Shown here piece by piece: positions 37,640 to 47,112 of a DNA stretch of 64,000 nucleotides. Under the pieces are notes generated by a model. It saw only the letters and a program-made list of their open reading frames with translations, was not told where the DNA came from and searched no databases. Source of the stretch: Arenibaculum pallidiluteum (GTDB lineage: Bacteria; Pseudomonadota; Alphaproteobacteria; Azospirillales; Azospirillaceae). The first letter of the stretch is position 1. Each line of letters begins with the position of its first letter. The position numbers were made by a program, and so were the translations under genes. The stretch is from NCBI RefSeq assembly GCF_017355985.1, contig NZ_JAFIQU010000014.1, forward strand, positions 62,001 through 126,000, read 5' to 3'.

Positions 37640-37813
37640 TCACCTTCGCCATGCATCCGGCTGGTCCAGGCACTGGAAGGATTTGCCGCCGCGGATATGC
37701 TCGCAACGGCCGGACAGAAGCCGGCCGATATTGGTATCGCGGAAATGCGGCCAGCCGGTAGCCAGCGCCGCAGCCAGAAGCACAAGAACGATCAGGACAT
37801 CGCGGCCGGTCAT
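37640..37813 (-). CDS. Small single-pass membrane/exported protein (57 residues)
   Basis: Encodes 57 residues beginning MTGRDVLIVLVLLAAALATG, a clean signal-anchor helix. A short polar tail follows with two cysteines (SGRCEHIRGG and FQCLDQPDAW). AGGA precedes the ATG by five bases, and codons nearly all end in G or C. No family recognised. Two cysteines outside the membrane could form a disulfide. It is easily missed because of its size. It faces away from the ferritin-like gene. Confidence 0.65.
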   Translation of the reverse strand: MTGRDVLIVLVLLAAALATGWPHFRDTNIGRLLSGRCEHIRGGKSFQCLDQPDAWRR

Positions 37814-37898
37814 TCGTTCCTACGATTGACATCACGCATTCGCCGGCACCCCGAGGCCGATCCTCGGTCTGTGAACGCTCCTCTTTGCCAGTGCGATA

Positions 37899-38069
37899 GT
37901 GACCAAGCGCTGGGCTCCCTTCAACCCCGACCATCCGGGCCTGCGGATCACCGCGGACGAAGCCGGCTGCCTGCGTTGCAGCCACACGGCGTCCACCCCG
38001 CCGATGACTCCGCACCATCCGCAATTCCGGGTGGGATTCGCCACATCGCCGGATGCGGATCGAACCTAA
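37899..38069 (+). CDS. Possible small protein with a C-x-x-C motif (56 residues)
   Basis: Open frame from GTG to TAA encoding 56 residues, including HPGLRITADEAGCLRCSH. The first 35 codons have strong third-position GC as in real genes here; the last part less so. No clear ribosome site and no recognised family. It could be a remnant of a longer gene. Confidence 0.3.
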   Translation: MTKRWAPFNPDHPGLRITADEAGCLRCSHTASTPPMTPHHPQFRVGFATSPDADRT

Positions 38070-38180
38070 AAATCATCCCAAGACAGCAAGTCATTCGCCG
38101 CTGCCGGAGAGCAGGATCGCAAGAACACGTCGCCCATGCCGCTAAACACGTGCCCCTGATTACATGAGCGAGGCCCGAAG

Positions 38181-39524
38181 ATGCTTCCATTTCATGGACA
38201 CAGCCGTACCTTCCGCGCCCTGGTGCCGACGCGGGACGACATGCCGGACGCAAGGCGCCGGGCGCTGCTGCGGGGGATCGTGAGGCAGGGGGTCTCCGTG
38301 CCCGTCGCCTGCATCCTCATCGGGTCGGGGACCCGGGGACCCGCCGCGGCCCTGGCCGCGGACGGCCAGCCGCCCGGCCCACCCCCCGGGCATGCCCGGT
38401 CCGCCATGCCGCGGATGCTGGTCCGCGACTTCGCCGACCCCTACCTCGAGCTGGTCCGCCTGCTCCGAGAGGCGGCGGAGATCGAGCATGCGCTGATGGT
38501 CCAGTATCTCTATGCCGCGTTCTCGGTCCGTCCGGCCTACCAGGGCATCGTCGGCCACGGCGATCCCAATGCGGAAACGCTGCTGGGCGTGGCCGTGCAG
38601 GAGATGCAGCACCTCGGCGCAGTCAACCGGCTGCTGGTCGAGATCGGGGCCTCGCCGCACCTGGAGCGCCAGGACTTCCCCTACGAGCCCGACATATATC
38701 CCTTCCCCTTCGTGCTGGAGCCGCTGAGCCGGGCCAGCCTCGCCAAGTACGTCTACTGCGAGGCGCCGGCAGACTTCGCTCCGGTCGGCGCCGGGCCCGA
38801 GGAGGAAGCGCGCTTCCGGCGCGATATCGACGCCTTCCTCGGCGCCGGGGTCCGGCCCAACCATATCGGCGGCCTCTACGGCACGCTCATGGACGTGCTG
38901 AAGGAACTGCCGGCGGAACGGGTGGCCGGGCGCGACGCCTGGCTCGATGAGCTCGCCCGGATCTCCGACGAGGGCGAGATCGAGCACTACGCCTTCTTCC
39001 GGAGCCTCTTCATGGGACGGCATGCCGGCTTCGGCGGCGTCGAGCGCGTCTGGGACCGGGATCCGGCCGACCCGCTCTACCCCGCCCATCCGCTGCCGGT
39101 CGCGCCGACCGCCTTCCTCGGCCATGTCGGCCAGATCCGCGATGCCGAGGCGCAGGGGCTCGCCTGGCTCGGCAATCTCCACTACTGGATCACGCTGTGC
39201 CTGCTCGACATCTCGTACCGGACGGGGAGCGAGGAGGCGCTGGACCTGGCGCGCGGCCAGATGCTGGGCCCGCTGTGGTCGCTCGCCCGCCACATGCCGA
39301 CCCTCGGCGCGGCGCTGGCATTCGACTCTCTCAGCATGGGCTACGCCCCGGGCACGACGCCCGAGCACAGCCAAGCGTTCGTCCTGCATCTGGCGCGGGA
39401 GGCCGGCCGGCTGGCGGAGGGCCTGCGCCACAGCCTGCCCACCGACTATCCGCAGGAGACAAACCTGCTGACGGCCACCGCGCTGAAGGGAGATCCGCTC
39501 CGCGGCGAGACGCGGCGCCTCTAG
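38181..39524 (+). CDS. Ferritin-like (VioB/iminophenylpyruvate dimer synthase-type) protein
   Basis: 447 residues. A ferritin-like di-iron domain (PF12902 type) begins around residue 80, with the first ligand helix EIEHALMVQYLYAAFS, the E-x-x-H pair in AVQEMQHLGAVNRLL and a later EGEIEHYAFF. In VioB/RebD-like enzymes this domain precedes catalytic parts, while stand-alone forms such as this have no known reaction. The N-terminus has RRRALLRGIVRQG and a hydrophobic run to about residue 55, which resembles a Tat signal. Start is uncertain (38181, or ATG at 38241). No pigment-pathway partners are adjacent. Confidence 0.8.
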   Translation: MLPFHGHSRTFRALVPTRDDMPDARRRALLRGIVRQGVSVPVACILIGSGTRGPAAALAADGQPPGPPPGHARSAMPRMLVRDFADPYLELVRLLREAAEIEHALMVQYLYAAFSVRPAYQGIVGHGDPNAETLLGVAVQEMQHLGAVNRLLVEIGASPHLERQDFPYEPDIYPFPFVLEPLSRASLAKYVYCEAPADFAPVGAGPEEEARFRRDIDAFLGAGVRPNHIGGLYGTLMDVLKELPAERVAGRDAWLDELARISDEGEIEHYAFFRSLFMGRHAGFGGVERVWDRDPADPLYPAHPLPVAPTAFLGHVGQIRDAEAQGLAWLGNLHYWITLCLLDISYRTGSEEALDLARGQMLGPLWSLARHMPTLGAALAFDSLSMGYAPGTTPEHSQAFVLHLAREAGRLAEGLRHSLPTDYPQETNLLTATALKGDPLRGETRRL

Positions 39525-39741
39525 CATCGTCCGGTCCGGCCGCGCGGCCACCCGGCCGGACCGGGCGGCCGAAGCCGGCGATCTCGGCATGGAGGTCGGC
39601 AAGGTCTTCTGCGACAATCCCGCGCCGCCAGACATCGCGCCCGGGGCCTGAGAGGGGCGACGGATGGATATGGTGCGGCCATCGGCCCGGAAGCCTGCCG
39701 CGGCTCGATGCGACAGGACCGTCGCCGCAGGGAGTACGGAC

Positions 39742-40893
39742 TTGATCACGACGCTTGCCGTCTCCGGCTACCGGTCGCTGCGCGAGCTCGTGGTTCCCCT
39801 GGGAGCCCTGACGATCATCACGGGCGCCAATGGCAGCGGCAAGACCAGCCTCTACCGGTCGCTCCGGCTTCTGGCGGAAACCGCGCAGGGCAGGCTGGTC
39901 GCGACGCTTGCCGCCGAGGGCGGGCTGTCTTCCACGCTCTGGGCGGGTCCGGAGAGGTTCAGCCGGTCCATGCGCTCGGGGAGCGATCCCATCCAGGGCA
40001 CGGTGCGCAAGGGACCGATCAGCCTGAAGCTCGGCTTTTCCGGCGACGAATTCGGCTACGCCGTCGACCTCGGCATCCCGCCCCCCGGCAACCCGTTTCC
40101 ACGCGACCCCGCCATCAAGGTCGAGGCGATGTGGACCGGCGAGGTCCTCGGCCGCACCACGATGTTCGCCGAGCGCCGCGGGTCCTTCGTCCGGCTCCGC
40201 TCCTCGCGGACCCATGAGTGGCGCGAGGCGACGGAGAGCCTTTCACCATTCGATTCGATGGTGACGCACTGTGCTGATCCCGATGATGGTGCCGAGCTTC
40301 TTGCGATGCGCGAACGGATGCGGGACTGGCGCTTCTACGATTCGCTCCGCACCGACCCGGAAGCACCGGCGCGGCGCCCCCAGGTGATGACCTACACGCC
40401 GGTGCTTGCCAGCAACGGCGCCGACCTCGCGGCCGCGATCGCCACCATCCGCGCGATCGGCGACCGTTCCGCCCTCCGCGATGCCGTCGAGCAGGCCTTC
40501 CCCGGCTGCCACCTCGAAGTCGAGGACGGCGACTATGGCGGTCTCCTTCTGCATCAGCACGGGCTCCTCCGTCCCTTGCGCGCGGCCGAGCTTTCCGATG
40601 GCACGCTCCGCTACCTGCTGCTCATGGCCGCGCTTCTGTCGCCGCGCCCGCCCGAGCTGATGGTGCTGAACGAGCCGGAAGCGAGCCTCCACCCGTCCCT
40701 GATGCCGTCTCTGGCCCGCCTCCTCGCCCTGGCTGCCCAGCGTTGTCAGATCGTTCTCGTCAGCCACAACGAGGACCTGCTGAGGGCTCTGCGTGACGGC
40801 GACGACTGCCGGGAAGTCCGTCTGGAAAAGAGCCTCGGAGAGACGAGCATGCCCGATGCCGGGATGCCGCGCTGGAACTGGCCGAGCCGCTGA
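39742..40893 (+). CDS. AAA-family ATPase (RecF/OLD-like, ABC-type fold)
   Basis: About 383 residues. The Walker A site is ITGANGSGKTSLYR. A signature-like LSDGTLRYLLL and Walker B LMVLNEPEASLHPSLM follow, and the switch His is in IVLVSHNEDLLRAL. No TOPRIM nuclease domain is fused. The TTG start at 39742 lies behind AGGGAG and makes the protein begin ITTLAVSGYRSLREL as in homologues; an in-frame ATG at 39664 would add 26 poorly conserved residues. Its biological role is not known. It is not accompanied by an obvious nuclease gene. Confidence 0.85.
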   Translation: MITTLAVSGYRSLRELVVPLGALTIITGANGSGKTSLYRSLRLLAETAQGRLVATLAAEGGLSSTLWAGPERFSRSMRSGSDPIQGTVRKGPISLKLGFSGDEFGYAVDLGIPPPGNPFPRDPAIKVEAMWTGEVLGRTTMFAERRGSFVRLRSSRTHEWREATESLSPFDSMVTHCADPDDGAELLAMRERMRDWRFYDSLRTDPEAPARRPQVMTYTPVLASNGADLAAAIATIRAIGDRSALRDAVEQAFPGCHLEVEDGDYGGLLLHQHGLLRPLRAAELSDGTLRYLLLMAALLSPRPPELMVLNEPEASLHPSLMPSLARLLALAAQRCQIVLVSHNEDLLRALRDGDDCREVRLEKSLGETSMPDAGMPRWNWPSR

Positions 40894-40923
40894 GGCGAGC
40901 GAGAAAGAGGGGGCGGAGGCGCC

Positions 40924-43599
40924 ATGGAATTCCTGCTGTTCGTGGCGCTGGTCGCTGCCGCCTATTACCGCATCGACAGGCGCCTGAAGGGGCAGGCGCG
41001 CGAGATCGGCGAGTTGCGGCAGGCGCTCGCTCGCCTGACGGCTGGCCAGGTGCCGAGCTCCGATCCTGCTCCCACCCCCGCCGTGGAGATGGCACCGGCC
41101 GAACCGGTACCGGAACACGTCCCTGCCATGGCTGCGCAAGCGCCTCCCCTGCTGGCGCCGGAAACCGTCCGATCCCGCTGGCGCGAGCTGGAGGAGGCGC
41201 TGGCCTCGCGCTGGCTGATCTGGCTCGGCGGCGCCACCATGGCGCTTGCCGCCGCCTTCTTCGTCAAGATGTCGGTCGACCAGGGCTGGCTGGGGCCAGG
41301 CGTCCGCATCGCACTGGGCATGCTGGCCGGAGCCGGGCTGATAGCCGGCGGCGAATGGCTGCGGCGCCAGCCGGACCAGCGCGCCATCGCCGCCGTGCGC
41401 CCCGACTACGTACCTCCGGCCTTGACCGGGGCGGGGCTTTTCGCGGCCTTCGCAAGCGTCTATGGCGGCTTTGCATTGTTCGAGCTCTTCCCGCCGCTGG
41501 TCGCATTCGCGCTGCTTGCGGCGCTGTCGCTGACCGGCATGGGGCTTTCTCTCCTGCAGGGTCCGTTCATCGCCGCTCTGGGGCTGCTCGCCGGCTTCGT
41601 GACCCCGCTGCTGGTGCCTTCGGACGACCCGATGGCCTGGGGCCTGTTCCCCTATCTGCTGGCGCTGTCTGCGGCCGCGATGGCCTTGGTCCGGTGGCGC
41701 AGGTGGGGCTGGCTCGGCTGGGGAACGCTGGCCGGGGCAGCGCTATGGCCGCTGCTGTGGTTCGTCGATGCCTGGAAGGACGGCGACGCGCTGCCCGTCG
41801 GCCTTTACCTGGTGCTCGCGGCCGCCCTGTTCCTGATGCCCGCGGCGCTCGGCGAATGGAACGAAACCGAGCACGAGGAGGCACGGCCGGTCTCCGGGTG
41901 GCGCGCGGCGCTGCCCACCTGGGCACTGCGCCGCCGCCGCCACCCCGCCGACCGGCTGGCGATGACGGCCATGCGGGTGCTCGGGGCCCTGGCTGCCGGA
42001 AATGTCTGGATGGACGGGCACGGCGGCGTATCGCTCACCCTGATGGGACTGTTCGCGCTGATGTCTCTGGTCGTCGCGCGGCAGGTGGAGCGGCTGGCAG
42101 GAATTGCCTGGACCGCCGCCCTTGTCGTGGCAGCGGCGCTGACGCCCTGGAATCTGCCCGTCGTGCCGGACCAGCCGCCTGTCCTGAGCGCGGAGGGGCA
42201 ACCGCTCCTGCCGGCGGTGACCGATGGCCTGCCCGGCGAAGTCCTTCGCTTCCTGTGGGTGACGGGCGGCTTCGCGGCATTGTTCGGGATCGGCGCGTTC
42301 ATCGTGCTGTGGCAGGTGCGGCGGCTTGCCCTGTGGGCGTCGCTCTCGGCAGTGACGCCCCTGGGGCTGCTGGCTCTTGCCTATGCGCTGGTCGAGCCGC
42401 CTTACACTGCCGCCGCCTGGCCGGCGGCGGCGCTCGGCCTGGCGGCATTGCTGGTCGGCGCCACGGCAGCGCTGGGGCGGCATCGCCACCGGCCGGGCGC
42501 CTCGCTGGGCATGGCGGCCTTCGCGGCAGGCGCGGTCGGCGCAATCTCGCTGGGCGCGACCATGATCCTGCGCGAGGCATGGCTGACGGTGGCGCTGTCA
42601 CTTCAGGTGCCGGTGCTCGCCTGGCTCGAGCGCCAGCTGAACCTCCGCGCGCTGCGTGGCGTGGCCCTGCTGGTGGCCGGCGCCGTGCTGGTCCGCCTGG
42701 TCATCAACCCCTATGTGCTCGACTACGAAGGCCTGGCCTGGATCTTCTATGGCTACGGGTTGCCGGCCGCCGGCTTCCTGATCGCCGCGCACTGGATGCG
42801 CGGGGCGCCGGATGGGCGTGGCGACGATCTCACGGTCATGGTGCTGGAGGCAGGCGGGCTGATCTTCACCGTCCTGATGATCTCGCTCGGCATCCATCAC
42901 TGGATGGCCGGCAGCCTGGCGGAAGCGCCGTCGACCCTGGCCGAGACGGCCCTTCACACCTTGTCGTGGCTCGGGCTGGCCGTGCTGCTGGCCATCGACC
43001 CGCGCTGGAACGCGCGCCTGGTGGCGGTGTGGGGGCGTCGGGTCCTGACGATCCTGGCAGCGGCGCAGGTCGTGGCGCTGCACATGCTGGAGCTGAACCC
43101 GCTCTGGACCATCGAACCCGTCGGCGACTGGCCCGTGATGAACCGCCTTCTCCTCGCCTATGGCCTGCCGGGCCTGCTGGGGGTGGCCTATCTCTGGCTG
43201 GACCCACCGCGCCCCGCACGCCTGCGGCAGGTCCTGCCGCTGCTGCCCGCCGCGCTGTTCGCGCTGAACCTGGCCCTGGAGATCCGGCGGGCGTTCCAGG
43301 GGCCCGTGCTGTCCGGCGGCGTCATGACGGATGCCGAATGGTACAGCTACTCCGCCGGGTTTCTGCTGTTCGCCCTGGCGCTGCTCGTGGCCTCCCTCCG
43401 CCTCGGCTGGGGCTGGGTCCGGCATGCCGCGCTCGCGCTGGTGCTCGCGGTGGTCGCCAAGGTCTTCCTCAGCGACATGAACGACCTGGAAGGCTTCTAC
43501 CGCGTCGCGTCCTTCCTCGGCCTGGGCGTGAGCCTGGTCGCCATCGGCTATTTCTATCAGCGGGTGCTGCTTCCCTCGGTCCGTGGGGAAGGCGACTGA
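40924..43599 (+). CDS. DUF2339 polytopic membrane protein
   Basis: 891 residues. A short N-terminal helix, then a helical linker (QAREIGELRQALARL) and proline-rich spacer, then more than twenty hydrophobic segments. The DUF2339 core starts with SRWLIWLGGATMALAAAFFV, and KVFLSDMNDLEGFYRVASF near the C-terminus is the most conserved block. Function is unknown; the architecture suggests an envelope or transport component. It starts 30 bases after the ATPase gene on the same strand, but the pair may only be neighbours. Confidence 0.92.
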   Translation: MEFLLFVALVAAAYYRIDRRLKGQAREIGELRQALARLTAGQVPSSDPAPTPAVEMAPAEPVPEHVPAMAAQAPPLLAPETVRSRWRELEEALASRWLIWLGGATMALAAAFFVKMSVDQGWLGPGVRIALGMLAGAGLIAGGEWLRRQPDQRAIAAVRPDYVPPALTGAGLFAAFASVYGGFALFELFPPLVAFALLAALSLTGMGLSLLQGPFIAALGLLAGFVTPLLVPSDDPMAWGLFPYLLALSAAAMALVRWRRWGWLGWGTLAGAALWPLLWFVDAWKDGDALPVGLYLVLAAALFLMPAALGEWNETEHEEARPVSGWRAALPTWALRRRRHPADRLAMTAMRVLGALAAGNVWMDGHGGVSLTLMGLFALMSLVVARQVERLAGIAWTAALVVAAALTPWNLPVVPDQPPVLSAEGQPLLPAVTDGLPGEVLRFLWVTGGFAALFGIGAFIVLWQVRRLALWASLSAVTPLGLLALAYALVEPPYTAAAWPAAALGLAALLVGATAALGRHRHRPGASLGMAAFAAGAVGAISLGATMILREAWLTVALSLQVPVLAWLERQLNLRALRGVALLVAGAVLVRLVINPYVLDYEGLAWIFYGYGLPAAGFLIAAHWMRGAPDGRGDDLTVMVLEAGGLIFTVLMISLGIHHWMAGSLAEAPSTLAETALHTLSWLGLAVLLAIDPRWNARLVAVWGRRVLTILAAAQVVALHMLELNPLWTIEPVGDWPVMNRLLLAYGLPGLLGVAYLWLDPPRPARLRQVLPLLPAALFALNLALEIRRAFQGPVLSGGVMTDAEWYSYSAGFLLFALALLVASLRLGWGWVRHAALALVLAVVAKVFLSDMNDLEGFYRVASFLGLGVSLVAIGYFYQRVLLPSVRGEGD

Positions 43600-43632
43600 A
43601 AGCGCGACTTGGCACTGACGCCACGATGGACG

Positions 43633-43965
43633 TCACCAAACCTCCGCAAGCGTCGCGACTCCCGCCGCCGCGGACCTGCCCGGTCCCGCCGGCGAATCCG
43701 ACGGCCGGCCCTTCACCAGGCGGATCGCCGCCACTTTCGCGACGCGGGCGCTGACCGCGGCAAGCATCGCGTTCACGAGCTGCATGGCGCGATGAAGCTC
43801 CCGCTCGCCCTCGGGTGCGTGCCCCTGCGCCATGCGTCCGGCGAGATCCTCGCGGATCTCGAGCAGCGCCCGGATGTCGTGATCGGTCCAGTCCGCGGGA
43901 CGCCTTCCCGAGATCAGCAGGCCGTTCACCCGCTCGCGCGCCTGCCGAACCGCTGGATCGAACAT
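43633..43965 (-). CDS. Hypothetical helical protein
   Basis: 110 residues, soluble, mostly predicted helix. It begins MFDPAVRQARERVNGLLISG and contains DHDIRALLEIREDLAGRMAQ and a final Ala/Val-rich segment. Codon third positions are GC-rich as in real genes here. No family recognised. An in-frame ATG seven codons upstream is possible. It is convergent with the DUF2339 gene. Confidence 0.6.
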   Translation of the reverse strand: MFDPAVRQARERVNGLLISGRRPADWTDHDIRALLEIREDLAGRMAQGHAPEGERELHRAMQLVNAMLAAVSARVAKVAAIRLVKGRPSDSPAGPGRSAAAGVATLAEVW

Positions 43966-44088
43966 GATGGGCTCCCGCTCCCGCATCCGGCTTTCCCGGA
44001 CGGAATTTGCCTTTCAGGCAATGTGCGCAGCCTATCATGTTCTCTCTTCGTTCTCAATCGCCAGCCCCGCCCGGGAATGCGGCGGCCG

Positions 44089-45408
44089 TCATGCCGGATA
44101 GCCCGTTCCCGCGGTGAGGCCCGCCTTGACGAGATGCAAGGTTCCGACGAGCTGCCGATGGATCACGGGATCGTGCATGGCGCGCCGGAAAGCCTCGGCC
44201 TGCGAGCGGAGTTCGTCTTCCAGATTGGGTGGACGCTCCCCGCGGGTCTGGGGATATACGAAGTCGGGTATCGTCGACAGCGCCCACGGCACCGCGATCA
44301 GGTCTGCAGCGCAGGCAAGGAAGTTCGCGACGGCCGCCTCGACCGACAGCCCTCGCCGGGAATGCTCCCACAGGACCCGGTCGAGCAGCATCGCCTCCTG
44401 CGCGGCGACGCTCATGCCATGGCCGTAGACGGGGTTCAGGCGGCACATGGCGTCTCCGATCGGAAGCAGGCGGCGCGGCAGCAGGCCCGGCTGCTCGAAG
44501 CGCCGCCAGACGCTCTCGCGGAAGCCGAAGCGCACGATCTCCGAGTGAGCGAACGCGCCCTGCAGCGCGTTCGCGATGGTTGGCGACGCGAGGGTGCTTG
44601 CATAGGCAAGGAAAGATGCAAGATCGCCGGGCGGCCGGTCGTCCCCGCGACCGACGAGCAGGACCTGCCAGCTCGTCGGTCCGATGCGGAGCATGTAACC
44701 GGTCCTGCTGCTCTCCGGCGCCCGCGGCAGCGTGATCAGCGCACCGAAGCCGAGCTCGACGGAGGACGGAATCGAGAACACGCCGGTGGAGTAGCCGAGG
44801 TCGACGCCGATGGCAGTCCGGGTCGGGGCGCCGCGGCCCGTCGCCTGCAGGCAGGCCAGCGTGGGGGCAGCCTGGCCGGACGCATCGACCACGAGGTCGG
44901 CCGCGAGTTCCAGGACTTCGCCGTCCGCCCTGACGCAGCGTACCCCGGTGGCCGTCGCACCGTCCCGGGAGACGAGGATCGCGGCGGCGCGGGCTCCGTG
45001 GCGGAACTCGACATTGGCTCGGCCCGAGATCCGCCTGTACAGCACCTGCTCGAGCAGGGGGCGGGTCATCGCGAAGGTCGACAGACCGAGATCCCGTTTC
45101 GGGAGGACGCCGATATCCGGGATCTCCCACCGCATGTCCCGGCCGCAGCAGAGAGGGGCCGCGCCGGCGGCGCGCAGGTCGCGCTCGAAGCCGGGCAGCA
45201 GGTCTGAAAGGGCCATCAGCCCGCCGCACATCAGGACGTGCGGATGTCGGCCCTGCGGCACCCCCGGCCGTGGACGCGCGTCCTCCGGCCTTTCGTCGCG
45301 ATCGAGAACGGTCACCTTTTCGAAGAAGTCGGCCAGCGTCCGGGCGACGCAGAGCCCGGCGATGCCCGCCCCGATGACGACGGCCTCCTTGCCGATCGGC
45401 AGCTTCAT
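44089..45408 (-). CDS. FAD-dependent monooxygenase/oxidoreductase
   Basis: 439 residues. Rossmann FAD site VVIGAGIAGLCVARTLADFF at about 10-29 ending in VTVLDRDE. The second FAD contact is LLPIGDAMCRLNPVYGHGMS near 330-350, and VVDASGQAAPTL lies in between. This is the PHBH-like group, also seen in geranylgeranyl-reductase relatives. AGAGGA precedes the ATG. It lies 250 bases downstream of the P450 gene on the same strand, and the two may modify one small molecule. Substrate unknown. Confidence 0.88.
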   Translation of the reverse strand: MKLPIGKEAVVIGAGIAGLCVARTLADFFEKVTVLDRDERPEDARPRPGVPQGRHPHVLMCGGLMALSDLLPGFERDLRAAGAAPLCCGRDMRWEIPDIGVLPKRDLGLSTFAMTRPLLEQVLYRRISGRANVEFRHGARAAAILVSRDGATATGVRCVRADGEVLELAADLVVDASGQAAPTLACLQATGRGAPTRTAIGVDLGYSTGVFSIPSSVELGFGALITLPRAPESSRTGYMLRIGPTSWQVLLVGRGDDRPPGDLASFLAYASTLASPTIANALQGAFAHSEIVRFGFRESVWRRFEQPGLLPRRLLPIGDAMCRLNPVYGHGMSVAAQEAMLLDRVLWEHSRRGLSVEAAVANFLACAADLIAVPWALSTIPDFVYPQTRGERPPNLEDELRSQAEAFRRAMHDPVIHRQLVGTLHLVKAGLTAGTGYPA

Positions 45409-45658
45409 GGAGTCCTCTGGTGCTGGAGATTCGCAGGATTGGGATTCGGTGGGGATCCGGCGGGGCCCGCCGGCGGCGGTCCGGCTCGACGGGATCACGC
45501 CTTGCCGGTGCCGATGCCGTATGACGCCGGACCGGGCGGTGCCGGATACATTCGCGCGATCCCGCGCCGGCACCGCCGTCCCCTGCGGCCGGGTCCCTGC
45601 CATTCCCGGCCGATGCGGGATCGCATCTCGTGGCCGCCACCCTCGGTTGGGATGCCGG

Positions 45659-46912
45659 TCAGTTGGAGTATCGGGAGGGGATCCGGACCGGCAGGCTGTC
45701 GTATCCGTTGATGAAGGTCGAATAGGTCCGCGTCGGCTCGCCGGCGACCTCGATCGACGGGAAGCGGCGCAGGATCCCCTCCCACAGGATCTGCACCTGC
45801 ATCTCGGCGAGGCGCGAGCCGATGCAGCGGTGGATCCCGTGGCCGAAGGACAGGTGCCGCGCGGCGTTGGGCCGCTCGAGCCAGAACCTGTCCGGGTCCT
45901 CGAACACGGCTTCGTCGCGGTTCGCCGAGAGATACCAGAGGACGACCTTGTCTCCGCGGTGGATCTGGTGGTTCCGCAGCACGACGTCCCTGGTCGCCGT
46001 GCGCCGCATATGCGCGACCGGCGTCTGCCAGCGGATGACCTCGGCGGGAAGGCCGCGCACGAGCTGAGGGTCGTTGCGGAGCTTCGCGTATTCGTCGGGA
46101 TGGCTGTCGAGCGCGATGACGCTGCCGCTGATGCTGTTGCGGGTGGTGTCGTTGCCGGCGACGATCAGGAGCATCACATTGCCGTGGACCTCGTTCAGCG
46201 GCATGGATCCGGTCGTCTCGCCATGGGCGAGCAGCGAGATCAGGTCGCCCGTCGGTTCGCTGCCGCGCCGCTCGTGCCAGATTCCGGTGAAGCGGTCGAA
46301 GCACTCGCGCAGGATGCGGATCTTCTCCTCCATCGTCGCGACGATCGGGCCTCCGGGCAGGGCGGTCATCATCCGCGACCAGTAGATGAGCTGCCGGCGC
46401 TCCTCCTGCGGAAAGCCGAGGATCATCGCGAGCGTCGAGGCCGTCAGCTCGATCGACACCCTGTCGACCCAGTCGAACTCCGATCCGATCGGAAGCGCAT
46501 CGAGAATGGCCTCGCACTGCGAGCGGATCATGTCGGAAAGCTGCCTGAGCCTGTCCGGAGAAAAGGCCGGCATGACGGCCCGGCGCTGCTGGGAATGGCG
46601 GGGCGGGTCCATGGAGATGAACATCGGGAGCACGTCGGGCCTTCCGGGCTCGCCCGAGATCGAGATGCCGCCGAGGGCATGATCCGACGAGAAGTTCTCA
46701 TGGTCCATCTCGATGGACTTGATGTCGTCGTATCTCGTGACCGACCAGTACGGGCCGAATTCGCTGGCGGCGCAGTAATGAACCGGCGCCTCGTGGCGGA
46801 GCCGGCGCAACAGCTCCCCTCCCAGGCCTCGCTCAAACAACGGGGGCTGCGCGACGTTGATTTCCCCGATCGGGATCGAAGCGCTCCAGTCGTCCTGAAT
46901 GGTCATGGACAT
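45659..46912 (-). CDS. Cytochrome P450
   Basis: 417 residues. The haem-thiolate motif is FGHGIHRCIG (Cys at about 363), the ExxR pair is in AEVIRW, and the I-helix oxygen motif reads IVAGNDTTRNSISG. The AGN-x-TTRN form resembles actinobacterial and proteobacterial steroid or fatty-acid P450s (CYP125/142-type), which I use only as an analogy. No redox-partner ferredoxin gene is adjacent. Together with the flavin monooxygenase it suggests an oxidative tailoring or catabolic step. Confidence 0.93.
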   Translation of the reverse strand: MSMTIQDDWSASIPIGEINVAQPPLFERGLGGELLRRLRHEAPVHYCAASEFGPYWSVTRYDDIKSIEMDHENFSSDHALGGISISGEPGRPDVLPMFISMDPPRHSQQRRAVMPAFSPDRLRQLSDMIRSQCEAILDALPIGSEFDWVDRVSIELTASTLAMILGFPQEERRQLIYWSRMMTALPGGPIVATMEEKIRILRECFDRFTGIWHERRGSEPTGDLISLLAHGETTGSMPLNEVHGNVMLLIVAGNDTTRNSISGSVIALDSHPDEYAKLRNDPQLVRGLPAEVIRWQTPVAHMRRTATRDVVLRNHQIHRGDKVVLWYLSANRDEAVFEDPDRFWLERPNAARHLSFGHGIHRCIGSRLAEMQVQILWEGILRRFPSIEVAGEPTRTYSTFINGYDSLPVRIPSRYSN

Positions 46913-47112
46913 TTTCTATCTCGCCACTGGCTGCATGCGCCGGGGCCCGCGGCCATGCCGGTCATGACTCCGCACGACCGCAGTGCGCCCCCCGCGAAGC
47001 GACGAGCATTGCCGCTCCCGATTACTCGCGCATGTCAGGCGGGCGGCATTGGGTTACAAAGCGAACCGTTCGACGGCGCTTCCGGGCTGAAGCCGGTATT
47101 TCGGCCCGGGCT

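Larger units (their letters stand above)
37476..38180. other. Sparse interval after the NmrA pseudogene
   Basis: About 700 bases between the pseudogene and the ferritin-like gene. It contains one strong hairpin (37531-37564), one convincing small minus-strand gene (37640-37813) and one doubtful small plus-strand frame (37899-38069). The rest shows no clear feature. AT-richer patches at 37815-37850 and 38065-38110 may hold promoters. Confidence 0.6.

Noticed and set aside
39742-40893. ATPase as part of an OLD/Gabija-type anti-phage system
   Set aside because: No TOPRIM domain in the protein and no helicase or nuclease partner adjacent, so defence is not supported beyond a weak possibility.
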